From: Methanomassiliicoccaceae archaeon UBA113 | GTDB lineage: Archaea; Thermoplasmatota; Thermoplasmata; Methanomassiliicoccales; Methanomethylophilaceae | Direction of reading: 5' to 3' | Assembly (NCBI GenBank): GCA_002506175.1 | Contig: DAXB01000061.1 | Span: 1-16,012, forward strand | DNA length: 16,012 nucleotides | Shown here: in pieces, positions 1-7,250 of the stretch | Layout: each line of letters opens with the position of its first letter | Position numbering within the stretch: the first letter of the stretch is position 1 | Made by a program: the position numbers and the translations under genes | Notes under the pieces: model-generated | Told to the model about the DNA's origin: nothing | Databases searched by the model: none | Seen by the model: only the letters and a program-made list of their open reading frames with translations

Positions 1-81
1 GGCGTGATAATTACCGAACACGGTTATGCTCCAAACATATTTCTTATAAACGAAAATCAGGATAAAGCCTTGCCACGGTGA
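1..81 (+). CDS. Possible C-terminal end of an upstream protein (partial)
   Basis: The first frame is open from the window edge to a TGA at 79-81 and would give 26 residues ending ALPR. The composition (GVIITEHGYAPN at the visible start) looks more like real protein than the other two forward frames, but the piece is too short to recognise. The window edge cuts it, so neither a start nor a domain can be seen. It could equally be a chance open frame. Confidence 0.25.
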   Translation, partial: GVIITEHGYAPNIFLINENQDKALPR

Positions 82-177
82 TGATCGTTTTTTCGAGCTG
101 ATCATGATGATAGACGGGCGAGCTGAGTGGCATTTTACCGCGTATCGGTTCAAAGAAGACCGGACCATACGTCTTTT

Positions 178-206
178 GACGTCATCCCGATACAATAGAG
201 TAAATA
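178..206 (+). promoter_or_regulatory. Candidate promoter of the HPS-RraA gene with a palindrome
   Basis: A perfect 8-bp palindrome TGACGTCA lies at 178-185, directly followed by AT-rich GATACAATA (about 189-197) and TAAATA (201-206). These stand roughly 25-35 bp before the start codon at 230, which has no clear ribosome binding site. A leaderless or nearly leaderless transcript is inferred. The palindrome could be an operator, but 8-bp palindromes also arise by chance. Confidence 0.35.
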
Positions 207-229
207 CGCACAGCCGATAAACATGATGC

Positions 230-1522
230 ATGCCCGTATTGCAGATCGCATTGGACCTCATGCAGCTGAACAGAGCCGTGGTCATCGCCCACGAAGCCGT
301 AGACGGCGGAGCGGACTGGGTCGAAGTCGGTACCCCTCTTATCAAAAGCGAGGGCGCCGAAGCCGTCCGTACGCTGCGCAGAGAGTTCCCTGGCAAGAAG
401 ATCATCGCAGACACCAAGACCATGGATGTGGGAGGCGTCGAAGTCGAGATCATGGCCAAGGCCGGAGCGAACATCGTCACTGTCCTCGGATTATCGGAGG
501 ACTCCACCATTGAGGAAGCCGTCATGGCGGGCAGGAAGTACGGAGCAGAGGTCATGGTAGACATGATCAACGTTCCGGACAAGATCTCACGTTCCAAAGA
601 GGTCGAGAAGCTCGGAGCATCCTATGTATGTCTCCACATGGGCATAGACACGCAGATGAAAGGAGAGGAACCGCCCATAGACATCCTAAAGAAGGTTGTG
701 GAGACGGTCTCCATACCCGTGGCTGTCGCGGGAGGAATCACCGCGGAAAATGCGGGACTCTACGCAGAGGCCGGAGCCACCGACATCATAGTCGGAGGAG
801 CAATCATCAAAACCGGAGATATCAGAGCTGCCGCCGAGAACGTAAAGAAATCCATCGCGGGAGCCAAGATCGACACGAATCTGGCAAAGAAATACTCCGA
901 AGAGAACCTCTTCGAGGCTTTCTCCAGAGTATCCACATGCAACATCTCCGATGCATATCACAAACAGGGGGTCGTCTACGGCATCCCGCCCCAGTCCCTC
1001 CAGCACAAGCAAAGGATGGTGGGTCGCGCACTCACCGTGCAGACAGCCAACGGGGATTGGGCGAAACCTGTCGAGGCCATAGATCAGGTCAAAGAGGGTG
1101 ACATCCTCGTAGTAGACGTCGGTGGAGCGCCAGTTGCGGTATGGGGCGAGCTCGCCACATGCTCCGCCATCGTAATGGGGGCCAAGGGAATCGTCATAGA
1201 CGGAGCCATCAGAGACATCGATGACATCAGAGAGATGGGATTCCCGGCATTCGCCAAATCGGTCGCACCATGTGCCGGAGAACCCAAAGGCTACGGCGGA
1301 ATCGGCATCGAGATCAAGATCGGAGGTCAGAAGGTCAGAACCGGCGATTGGATCGTCGGTGACGAGAGCGGGCTCATCGTCGTGCCCAAAGAAATCGCCG
1401 TGGAAGTGGCCAACCGCGCACTGGATGTGCACGAAAGGGAGAACCGTACGAGAGAGGAGATCAAAAGAGGATCCACTCTCTCGAAGGTAAATGAATTGTC
1501 TAAATGGGAACCCGTTCAGTAA
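230..1522 (+). CDS. Bifunctional 3-hexulose-6-phosphate synthase / RraA-like protein
   Basis: The N-terminal half (about residues 1-212) is a TIM-barrel of the orotidine-monophosphate-decarboxylase superfamily. It has the metal and catalytic motif DTKTMD at 61-66, Asp9 in ALDLMQ and the phosphate-binding end GGAIIKTG around 189-196. This family interconverts ribulose 5-phosphate plus formaldehyde and hexulose 6-phosphate; in methanogens lacking the pentose phosphate pathway it serves to make pentose phosphates. The C-terminal half (about 225-430) is an RraA-like / HMG-aldolase-fold domain with the motif IDGAIRD (Arg328, Asp329) followed by a spaced Asp. Fusions of these two domains are known in archaea. 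The RraA name comes from bacterial RNase E inhibition; the RD motif suggests instead an aldolase or decarboxylase-like active site here, which is inference. No hexuloisomerase gene is adjacent. ATG at 230 is the first in-frame ATG after the promoter; nearby ATGs at 223 and 226 are out of frame. The stop overlaps the tail of htpX by 7 bp. Confidence 0.9.
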   Translation: MPVLQIALDLMQLNRAVVIAHEAVDGGADWVEVGTPLIKSEGAEAVRTLRREFPGKKIIADTKTMDVGGVEVEIMAKAGANIVTVLGLSEDSTIEEAVMAGRKYGAEVMVDMINVPDKISRSKEVEKLGASYVCLHMGIDTQMKGEEPPIDILKKVVETVSIPVAVAGGITAENAGLYAEAGATDIIVGGAIIKTGDIRAAAENVKKSIAGAKIDTNLAKKYSEENLFEAFSRVSTCNISDAYHKQGVVYGIPPQSLQHKQRMVGRALTVQTANGDWAKPVEAIDQVKEGDILVVDVGGAPVAVWGELATCSAIVMGAKGIVIDGAIRDIDDIREMGFPAFAKSVAPCAGEPKGYGGIGIEIKIGGQKVRTGDWIVGDESGLIVVPKEIAVEVANRALDVHERENRTREEIKRGSTLSKVNELSKWEPVQ

Positions 1523-2403
1523 ACGTGGCGGATTCCGTTTATCTCGTAATCCAGCTCCTTGAGCCTCTCGATCCTGTCAGCGGTCGAGGGGTGGGTCTGG
1601 AAAAGAGTGATCAGCGAGCTGACATCCTTCTTCCCGAACGGATTGGAAATCCACATGCTCGCGCAGTTCACGTTGTCATACTTGTTGTAAGACGACGAGC
1701 ATCCGGTTTCGATCGTTGTCAGTGCGGATGCCAATGCCATAGGCTTTCCTGTCAGCCTGGCTCCGGATTCGTCCGCGAGATACTCGCGACTCCTGGATAC
1801 CCCGAGCTGGACAAGCATCGCTGCAATCGGCATTGTGATGTCTGCGAGAATCGCGAGAGCGAATCCTCCGCTACTCCTCTCGTCGCTGAACATCGCGGCC
1901 CATACAGCCATCCTGGCAACATATGTGATAATGGAAGAGATCGCCGCTGCAACGCTCATAACAAGGATATCCCTGTTCTTGACGTGAGAAAGCTCATGGG
2001 CAAGGACACCTTCTAGCTCATCGTCATTCAACATATTCAGGAGTGGCCTTGTGGCTACGACCGCAGCATCCTTCGGGTTGCGTCCGGTAGCGAACGCATT
2101 AGGCATCGGTACATCGGAGATTCCGACCTCGGGCATAGGAAGCCCTGCCTTCCTTGAGAGCCTCTCCACTGTGTCATAAAGCCTCGGCTCATCTTCACGC
2201 GAGATGATGCGGACGTTGTTCGCCTTCAGAGCCATGGTCTTCGAGAAGAAGTACGATACCACCACGAACAATAGCGAGATCGCCATCATTATCCAAAATC
2301 CGACCCAGGCGTTCTTGAACAGGTATCCGACCAGGGATCCCAAGGCCACCAGTATACCGGTCATCGCGACCAGCATCAATGCAGTTTTGACGCGCCAGAA
2401 CAT
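1516..2403 (-). CDS. htpX: HtpX-type membrane zinc metalloprotease
   Basis: The 295-residue protein belongs to peptidase family M48B, membrane proteases that degrade damaged membrane proteins. Two hydrophobic segments lie near the N-terminus (about 8-28 and 33-53). The zinc motif HELSH is at 136-140 (His136, Glu137, His140) and the third ligand is Glu207 in SREYLADE. Two further hydrophobic stretches (about 145-170 and 183-203) sit between the motif and the third ligand, as is usual. Length and motif order match intact HtpX, so the active site should face the cytoplasm. The stretch before the ATG contains AGGAAGTGA, a likely ribosome binding site, and a TATA-like TTTTTTAAAC further upstream. 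It reads in the same direction as the two genes upstream but seems to have its own promoter. Its 3' end overlaps the HPS-RraA stop by 7 bp. Confidence 0.93.
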   Translation of the reverse strand: MFWRVKTALMLVAMTGILVALGSLVGYLFKNAWVGFWIMMAISLLFVVVSYFFSKTMALKANNVRIISREDEPRLYDTVERLSRKAGLPMPEVGISDVPMPNAFATGRNPKDAAVVATRPLLNMLNDDELEGVLAHELSHVKNRDILVMSVAAAISSIITYVARMAVWAAMFSDERSSGGFALAILADITMPIAAMLVQLGVSRSREYLADESGARLTGKPMALASALTTIETGCSSSYNKYDNVNCASMWISNPFGKKDVSSLITLFQTHPSTADRIERLKELDYEINGIRHVY

Positions 2404-2438
2404 TTAGTCACTTCCTTTATGATACTCCATCCTCATAT

Positions 2439-2450
2439 CGTTTAAAAAAC
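2439..2450 (-). promoter_or_regulatory. Candidate TATA box of htpX
   Basis: Read on the minus strand the stretch is GTTTTTTAAACG. It is centred about 41 bp before the htpX ATG, allowing a leader of around 15 nt that contains the AGGAAGTGA ribosome binding site. It lies in the short gap after the stop of the upstream metallo-beta-lactamase-fold gene. Confidence 0.4.
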
Positions 2451-2457
2451 GGTATGC

Positions 2458-3207
2458 TCAATTGTTCGACGAGTACGTATCTCCCACATAGAAGTCGGAA
2501 ACGCCTGCAAGACCTAGATGGACGCGAAGATTCACCATACCTTCCTTTCCGGTACAGTGATTCAGATAAAGCTCCGGTATCTCCTCCAGGATCTTGGCGT
2601 ATTGCTGTGCAACTGGCTTCTTCTTTTTCTCCAGGAGAACAGGACCGATGAATGCCGTTATCTTCCGTCCAAAATGATCCTTCACCGCCTCCACCACCTT
2701 CTCGGGTCCGCATGAACAACGCCCACTCAGAAGTATGAGCTTGGATCCGCTATCTACGACCATGAATGTCTCCCCATAACCCTTGTCATCGTAGAAATAT
2801 GGCGTGATATGAATCCCTGGAACGATCTCCTCCCATCCGCCGAGCTCGATGAATGATGCCTTCGGTGCGTTTGCCGCCGCAAGCCCGACGCCTCTGGACA
2901 TAAAGGACTTGGTTCCATACAGACCCTTCGGCGCATACACATCGATGGGCTTCTCCCTGTTTTTCAGGAGACCGTTGAGTGCACCCGCATCACTGGGGTT
3001 GCTCTGGGAGATGACTACAAGATCGATGGAGTCGGCCTTGATGTCGAGATACTCCATGTTGTGCACAAGATATCTGTCACGGAGGCCCGTGTTGAACAAT
3101 ATCCTCTTTCCGTCCTTCTCGACAAGGAGCGACGTGCCCTTCGCGCCGATAAGACTGGTGTAGGGCTGAGAGCCCTCGTCGTATACGCATGTGATTTTCA
3201 CACTCAT
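2458..3207 (-). CDS. Metallo-beta-lactamase-fold protein with lost metal-binding motif
   Basis: The 249-residue protein follows the layout of the MBL-fold branch often named 7,8-dihydropterin-6-yl-methyl-aminobenzene phosphate synthase-like: strand-rich start, TSLLVE strand, FNTGL turn (38-42), the metal-motif position, and a late NHCTG motif (216-220). The metal motif HxHxDH, usually within SHxHxDHxGGL in this branch, is replaced by SQSNPSDAGAL at 67-77, so all expected His and Asp ligands are changed. The downstream ligand region reads GRCSCGP (162-168) instead of a His-containing turn. His217 is kept. It is therefore probably not a classic dinuclear zinc hydrolase and may bind a ligand or another metal; its substrate is unknown. 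The start at ATG 3207 is chosen because GAGGT stands 6 nt upstream; a TTG two codons earlier is less likely. It begins 9 nt after the stop of the TatD-like gene, so the two are probably co-transcribed. Confidence 0.75.
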   Translation of the reverse strand: MSVKITCVYDEGSQPYTSLIGAKGTSLLVEKDGKRILFNTGLRDRYLVHNMEYLDIKADSIDLVVISQSNPSDAGALNGLLKNREKPIDVYAPKGLYGTKSFMSRGVGLAAANAPKASFIELGGWEEIVPGIHITPYFYDDKGYGETFMVVDSGSKLILLSGRCSCGPEKVVEAVKDHFGRKITAFIGPVLLEKKKKPVAQQYAKILEEIPELYLNHCTGKEGMVNLRVHLGLAGVSDFYVGDTYSSNN

Positions 3208-3216
3208 TTCCAAACC

Positions 3217-4053
3217 TCAGCGATGGTAAAGCGAATCGGGTATGTCCTTACATATCCTATAAATTGAATCCTCGGGAACCTGTCCATTTGCCACCCAAGC
3301 CGCCACTTTCTTAGGGACCGTTGTCACAGACATTATAGCTCCCGGCTTCTCCGGATCGTCGATGTAATCGGTCTCTATCATGAACCTGTCCGTCCCTTTG
3401 GCAAAGGCCTCCTTGATGTATGTCTTGGAGGCTGGTATCGATGGCATCACACCGTGCGTCTCCTCGGCGGTCACCCATGGCGGTGATGAATGCTTGACCA
3501 CGAGTCCCCTGTCCAGACCGGCCTTATCAGCCAGCTCTGCAAGGGATCTGTCGGTGTCATCCTCCGACTCGCAGTGGATTATCACAGGAACGTCCAGCTC
3601 CTTTGCGAGTTCCATACCTCTGAGTAGCACCCTGTTGGAGGCATCCCAGATGTCCTTCCCGACGGGGAAATGGGGCCTTCCGATCTCGCCTATTGCACAC
3701 GCGCGGCCCTCCGCCACATCCCTTGCGGCATCCTCCATGCCCTTGATCATGAATTCCTCGGCCTTCTCCAGACCATAGACCTCCGCCAAGGACATCAGCA
3801 GGATAGGATACGGCCCCACGGCGATGTTTATCTCGAGATCCGTCTCCTCGCGGGCTTTGGCGGCCAACCCGTATGTTATCTCATATGACTTCGAGAAATC
3901 CTCCCCGCAGGAGATCTGTACCTCCTTGTACGGCAGGGTGACCAGGGTTAGACCTGTCCCGCCTGCGGCCTGATACTCCTTCAATGCGTCCACGTTCCTA
4001 CCGGACGGACTCATGTGAATGTGGTTATCGTACACCGGCACCTTCCCGATCAT
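3217..4053 (-). CDS. TatD-like metal-dependent TIM-barrel hydrolase
   Basis: The 278-residue protein has the metal-ligand set of the amidohydrolase / TatD group in order: HIH (His11, His13) after the first strand, Glu123 in IGEIGRPH, His160 in VIIHCES, His188 in VVKHSS and Asp229 in METDY-like IETDY. Family members are phosphoesterases, often DNases, or amidohydrolases. The archaeal group to which this looks closest is described only as predicted metal-dependent hydrolases, so the substrate is not known. The set of ligands is complete, suggesting an active enzyme, in contrast to the downstream MBL-fold partner. The ATG lies about 25 bp from the centre of the divergent TATA box shared with priS, consistent with a leaderless transcript. 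It is first gene of a probable two-gene operon. Confidence 0.85.
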   Translation of the reverse strand: MIGKVPVYDNHIHMSPSGRNVDALKEYQAAGGTGLTLVTLPYKEVQISCGEDFSKSYEITYGLAAKAREETDLEINIAVGPYPILLMSLAEVYGLEKAEEFMIKGMEDAARDVAEGRACAIGEIGRPHFPVGKDIWDASNRVLLRGMELAKELDVPVIIHCESEDDTDRSLAELADKAGLDRGLVVKHSSPPWVTAEETHGVMPSIPASKTYIKEAFAKGTDRFMIETDYIDDPEKPGAIMSVTTVPKKVAAWVANGQVPEDSIYRICKDIPDSLYHR

Positions 4054-4074
4054 ATCCTACGGATAGACGCACAG

Positions 4075-4082
4075 TATTATAA
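4075..4082. promoter_or_regulatory. Shared divergent TATA core for the TatD-like gene and priS
   Basis: TATTATAA here is almost self-complementary (TTATAATA on the other strand). Its centre is about 25 bp from the TatD-like ATG at 4053 and about 28 bp from the priS ATG at 4107. One box can therefore place transcription starts at or next to both start codons. No second AT-rich element is seen in the 53-bp gap. The GGAGG at 4083-4087 is too far from the priS ATG (about 19 nt) to be a normal ribosome binding site. Confidence 0.6.
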
Positions 4083-4106
4083 GGAGGACGATTACTCTTT
4101 CACTTG

Positions 4107-5336
4107 ATGGATTCGAATCAGCGTTTCCTCCTGAAGGCTTTCAGGAAATACTACAAGGTGAACACTCCGATACTGCCGGATAGGTTCACCCGCAGGGAGT
4201 TCGGATTCATGTTCTTCGACAAGACATTCGTCCAAAGGCACATTGGATTCTCCAACCCGCAAGACCTCCACAGGTTCATGATGGGTCAGGTGCCGTCGCA
4301 CAGCTACTACTCCACATCATATTACCGCACACCCGATGCCCCGACGATGGACGAGAAGGGATGGATGGGGGCAGAGCTCATCTTCGACCTGGACGCGGAC
4401 CACCTGGAAGGTGCGGAGAACATGACATACTCCGAGATGCTGATGGAGATTCGCTCCCAGATGATCCATCTCGTGGACACTTTCCTGATGGGAAACCTCG
4501 GATTCGACGAGGACCAAATACATATAACATTCTCCGGCGGAAGAGGATATCACGCCCACGTCAGGACTCCGGACATCATGGGCCTGAAATCACCGGAAAG
4601 AAGGGAGCTTGTGGATTTCATCACCGGTACGGGACTGAACATAGACTGGGTATTCCCGTACAACAGGGTGGCCACATCGCAGATCGCGACCGGTAACGGC
4701 GTACGCACCAACATAGCAAAGGACCGCCTCATACCTCCGGAGGACTCCGGCGGATGGAAGCTGATGATGAGGCATGGGCTCATGGATGTCGTCGATGACA
4801 TCTGCCAGGAAGATATCAAGGCGTTCAAGAAGGAATACCCCAGCATCAAGGGCAGTACCTCCGCCGCACTTCTCAAAGCCCAAGAAGAGATTCGTAGCAC
4901 TCGCGGGATTCTGTTCGAGAAGAACACCATGGCCGTCTTATCACAGCCCACCCAAAACATCCTCATCAAAGTCATGAAAGAGGATATGGCGCCACGTCTT
5001 TCCGGAGAGGTAGACGAACCGGTCACGGCCGACATCAAGAGACTGATCCGTCTCCCGGGCTCCGTGCACGGGAAAAGCGGACTCAGGGTCACGCCCATCA
5101 CAAGACAGCAACTTACCGACTTCGATCCTCTGCAGATGGCCGTTCCCGATGAATATTCCGATGACCCTGTAAAGATCACGATGAGGAAGGATATGGAGCT
5201 CGACATGAAAGGTCAGCACTTCAAACTCAGCGGTGAGACGGAGGTTCCAGAATATGCCGCCGTTTTCCTGATCGGTAGAAAAGCGGCATCCTACGGATTC
5301 GCCTCGGAAGAATCACAAAAAGAGAAGATTTTCTGA
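4107..5336 (+). CDS. priS: DNA primase small catalytic subunit PriS
   Basis: The 409-residue protein is the catalytic subunit of the archaeal/eukaryotic primase, which makes primers at replication forks together with PriL. The catalytic acidic pair is seen in LIFDLDAD (Asp94, Asp96). The SGGRGYHAH motif at 143-151 is the conserved nucleotide-binding stretch. The later RLIRLPGSVHGKSG motif (about 312-325) completes the active site, including the third carboxylate region and basic phosphate contacts. Length fits the family (roughly 350-420). The upstream TTG at 4104 would add one residue, but the ATG at 4107 fits better with the TATA box about 28 bp upstream. priL is not in the window. Confidence 0.95.
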   Translation: MDSNQRFLLKAFRKYYKVNTPILPDRFTRREFGFMFFDKTFVQRHIGFSNPQDLHRFMMGQVPSHSYYSTSYYRTPDAPTMDEKGWMGAELIFDLDADHLEGAENMTYSEMLMEIRSQMIHLVDTFLMGNLGFDEDQIHITFSGGRGYHAHVRTPDIMGLKSPERRELVDFITGTGLNIDWVFPYNRVATSQIATGNGVRTNIAKDRLIPPEDSGGWKLMMRHGLMDVVDDICQEDIKAFKKEYPSIKGSTSAALLKAQEEIRSTRGILFEKNTMAVLSQPTQNILIKVMKEDMAPRLSGEVDEPVTADIKRLIRLPGSVHGKSGLRVTPITRQQLTDFDPLQMAVPDEYSDDPVKITMRKDMELDMKGQHFKLSGETEVPEYAAVFLIGRKAASYGFASEESQKEKIF

Positions 5337-5410
5337 TATCTGGCACATTTATTATCCGTCATATCTGCAGCGGTTTACCTATATTACTTATGATAAGAAA
5401 CGCGCGATAC

Positions 5411-5420
5411 CTTTATTAAG
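5411..5420 (+). promoter_or_regulatory. Candidate TATA box of the rpl18a-pfdA-ftsY operon
   Basis: CTTTATTAAG is the strongest TATA-like stretch in the 117-bp gap after priS. About 26 bp downstream is position 5442, which would leave a leader of about 12 nt before the ATG at 5454, containing the weak ribosome binding site AGGT. This position also argues against the more upstream ATG at 5430, which would lie before the transcription start. Confidence 0.5.
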
Positions 5421-5453
5421 GGTCTCCTAATGTGGGCTAAACAGGTAATTAAA

Positions 5454-5681
5454 ATGAAAGCATTCCTCGTATCAGGAACCTACGCAGATCCCAGGCAGGT
5501 CAGGCAGTCTTTCGCAATCGAGATGGCCGCCGAGGACGAAGCCGCAGTCAAAGAGAAAGCAGTCTCCACAATCGGAAGCAAACACAAGCTCAAGAGATGG
5601 CAGATTGACATCGCTGAAGTCAAAGAGATCTCCGGCGATGAAGTGACCAACCACGTCGTCAAATACCAGATCGGTGAGTGA
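5454..5681 (+). CDS. rpl18a: Large ribosomal subunit protein L18a (eL20, archaeal LX)
   Basis: The 75-residue product starts MKAFLVSG, the typical beginning of archaeal LX proteins, and has the family's short alpha-beta fold with the basic stretch GSKHKLKRWQ around residues 40-49. The protein sits on the large ribosomal subunit near the 5S rRNA region. Extending to ATG 5430 would add eight residues (MWAKQVIK) not typical of the family, so 5454 is preferred. The stop TGA overlaps the GTG codon that could start prefoldin alpha, showing tight translational coupling. In many archaea this gene follows rpl39e, rpl31e and tif6; here those are not upstream. Confidence 0.88.
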   Translation: MKAFLVSGTYADPRQVRQSFAIEMAAEDEAAVKEKAVSTIGSKHKLKRWQIDIAEVKEISGDEVTNHVVKYQIGE

Positions 5682-6118
5682 ACTTGGACGACAACGAGCT
5701 CCGTCAGATGCTTGCGCTGATGGAATCCTACAAACAGAGGACCGAGGCCCTGTCCCGTCAGGTACAGGTCATCCGCGGAACCCTCGACGAAGTGACCATG
5801 GCCAGCGAGTCCATCAAAGCACTCGCAGCAGCCAAAGAGGGCGATGAGCTCCTCATACCGGTCGGAGCCTCGTCTTTCATCAACGTCAAGGTGACTTCCA
5901 ACAAGAATGTCGTCGTCGGTATCGGATCCGATATCGCGGTCGAGAAAAACGCAGACGATGCAGAGAAATTCATGGAAGCCAACGCCGCAGAGCTCACTCA
6001 GGCTCTGAAGAAGACCGTTGATGCACTCCAAGAAGTACAGCAAGCTCTGACCACTGTTTCCGAAGCCGTACAGCAGGAATACGTGAACAGGCAGGGCAGC
6101 TTAAACCCCCTTCAGTGA
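5678..6118 (+). CDS. pfdA: Prefoldin alpha subunit
   Basis: The 146-residue protein has two long coiled-coil helices (about 4-48 and 88-135) joined by a beta-hairpin region (ELLIPVGASSFINVKV, about 55-72, and following strand VVVGIGSD). This is the layout of archaeal prefoldin alpha, two copies of which join four beta subunits in a jellyfish-shaped chaperone that captures unfolded proteins and passes them to the thermosome. The start is uncertain: GTG at 5678 overlaps the L18a stop, while TTG at 5684 has GGTGA ending 6 nt before it, an ideal ribosome binding site spacing. Using TTG removes two residues only. The place between rpl18a and ftsY is conserved in archaea. Confidence 0.9.
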   Translation: MNLDDNELRQMLALMESYKQRTEALSRQVQVIRGTLDEVTMASESIKALAAAKEGDELLIPVGASSFINVKVTSNKNVVVGIGSDIAVEKNADDAEKFMEANAAELTQALKKTVDALQEVQQALTTVSEAVQQEYVNRQGSLNPLQ

Positions 6119-6130
6119 TGTGGTGTCGGG

Positions 6131-7246
6131 ATGTTTGATTCGCTCAAATCCAAGATGAGGAGCATCTTCGGAAAGGCTGAGAAGCTTGACGATGAGATCA
6201 TCTACAAGAAAGACGAAGATACATCCCAACCCACAATCAATCCGGAAACCCCTTCGAAAGAACAGATTTCTACCCCGGCCCCAGAGCCGGTTAAAGAGGA
6301 ACCCAAACTCTCCAGGAAGGAGATGCTCAAGCTCCAAAAACAGCAGAAGAAGACTGGTTCCTCCGATGCTCACAAATCCGCCTCCCTCGTATCGGAATCG
6401 GGTGGAAAGAGAATCAGCGATGATGCACTGGACGAGATTCTGGAAGAGCTCTTCGTAGTCCTCCTCGAAGCCGATGTCGCGGTTCCCGTCGCTGAGAAAA
6501 TCAGGGACGGTGTCAGAGACAACCTCCTCGGAAAGAAATACGATCGTTCATACTCCCTCGAGGAAATAGTCGAGATGTGCGTCAAGGATGCCGTAAGAGA
6601 CGTCCTTGAGATCAACGAATTCGACTTCGACCAATGGATCTCCCAGCAGAAGAAACCCACGGTGATCATGTTCGTCGGAATCAACGGAACAGGAAAGACC
6701 ACCGCGATAGCGAAGATCGCCAACCGCCTTCAGAATAACGGCAAGACTGTTGTAATGGCTGCATGCGACACATTCAGGGCAGGAGCAATAGAGCAGCTGT
6801 CCATCCACGCTGACAAGCTCGGATGCAAGATCGTCAAGCAGACTCAGGAAGCGGACCCCGCTGCGGTCGCATTCGATGCCATTGAGCACGCCAAGTCCAA
6901 GATGAAGGACGTTGTGCTCGTAGATACCGCGGGACGTATGCAGACTAACAACAACCTCATCGAAGAGATGAAGAAGATTGTCAGGGTCGCCAAACCAGAC
7001 CTCAAGGTGTTCGTCGGCGACTCACTTGCCGGGAACAACGCAATCGAGCAGGCCAAAGTCTTCAACGATGCAATCGGGATCGATGCAGTCATCCTTACCA
7101 AGATTGATACAGACGCGAAAGGCGGAGCGGCCCTTTCTATCGCCCACTCCATCGGAAAGCCCATCGCGTTCGTCTGCAACGGTCAGGAATATGACGACAT
7201 AGTCATGTTCAACACCGAGTGGATGATCGACCGCATGTTCGAATGA
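6131..7246 (+). CDS. ftsY: Signal recognition particle receptor FtsY
   Basis: The 371-residue GTPase receives SRP-ribosome complexes at the membrane. A charged, Pro/Glu/Lys-rich linker fills residues 20-95, followed by the helical N domain (about 95-170) and the G domain. The G motifs are complete: GINGTGKTT (183-191), DTFRAGA (213-219), DTAGR (265-269), TKID (323-326), and GDSLAGN at 297-303. The C-terminus FNTEWMIDRMF matches the family's membrane-contacting helix. The N-terminal segment MFDSLKSKMRSIFGKA is amphipathic and could bind lipid. The gene starts 12 bp after pfdA and is last in the operon; the M20 gene converges 4 bp after its stop. Confidence 0.95.
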   Translation: MFDSLKSKMRSIFGKAEKLDDEIIYKKDEDTSQPTINPETPSKEQISTPAPEPVKEEPKLSRKEMLKLQKQQKKTGSSDAHKSASLVSESGGKRISDDALDEILEELFVVLLEADVAVPVAEKIRDGVRDNLLGKKYDRSYSLEEIVEMCVKDAVRDVLEINEFDFDQWISQQKKPTVIMFVGINGTGKTTAIAKIANRLQNNGKTVVMAACDTFRAGAIEQLSIHADKLGCKIVKQTQEADPAAVAFDAIEHAKSKMKDVVLVDTAGRMQTNNNLIEEMKKIVRVAKPDLKVFVGDSLAGNNAIEQAKVFNDAIGIDAVILTKIDTDAKGGAALSIAHSIGKPIAFVCNGQEYDDIVMFNTEWMIDRMFE

Positions 7247-7250
7247 ACAT

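Noticed and set aside
1..229. Possible tRNA or small RNA before the HPS-RraA gene.
   Set aside because: No cloverleaf arms, T-loop or box elements could be folded by eye; only a weak 5-bp stem (AAGAC/GTCTT) is seen.
686..1432. Long minus-strand open frame (248 codons) opposite the HPS-RraA gene.
   Set aside because: Composition is low in hydrophobic core pattern and no motif is seen; it is an antisense shadow caused by the biased third codon positions of the real gene.
4550..5206. Minus-strand open frame (218 codons) inside priS.
   Set aside because: Ser-rich, motif-free translation fully opposite a convincing primase gene; antisense shadow.
5480..6043. Minus-strand open frame (187 codons) across rpl18a and pfdA.
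   Set aside because: It spans two well-recognised genes in a conserved operon and has no recognisable domain or promoter.
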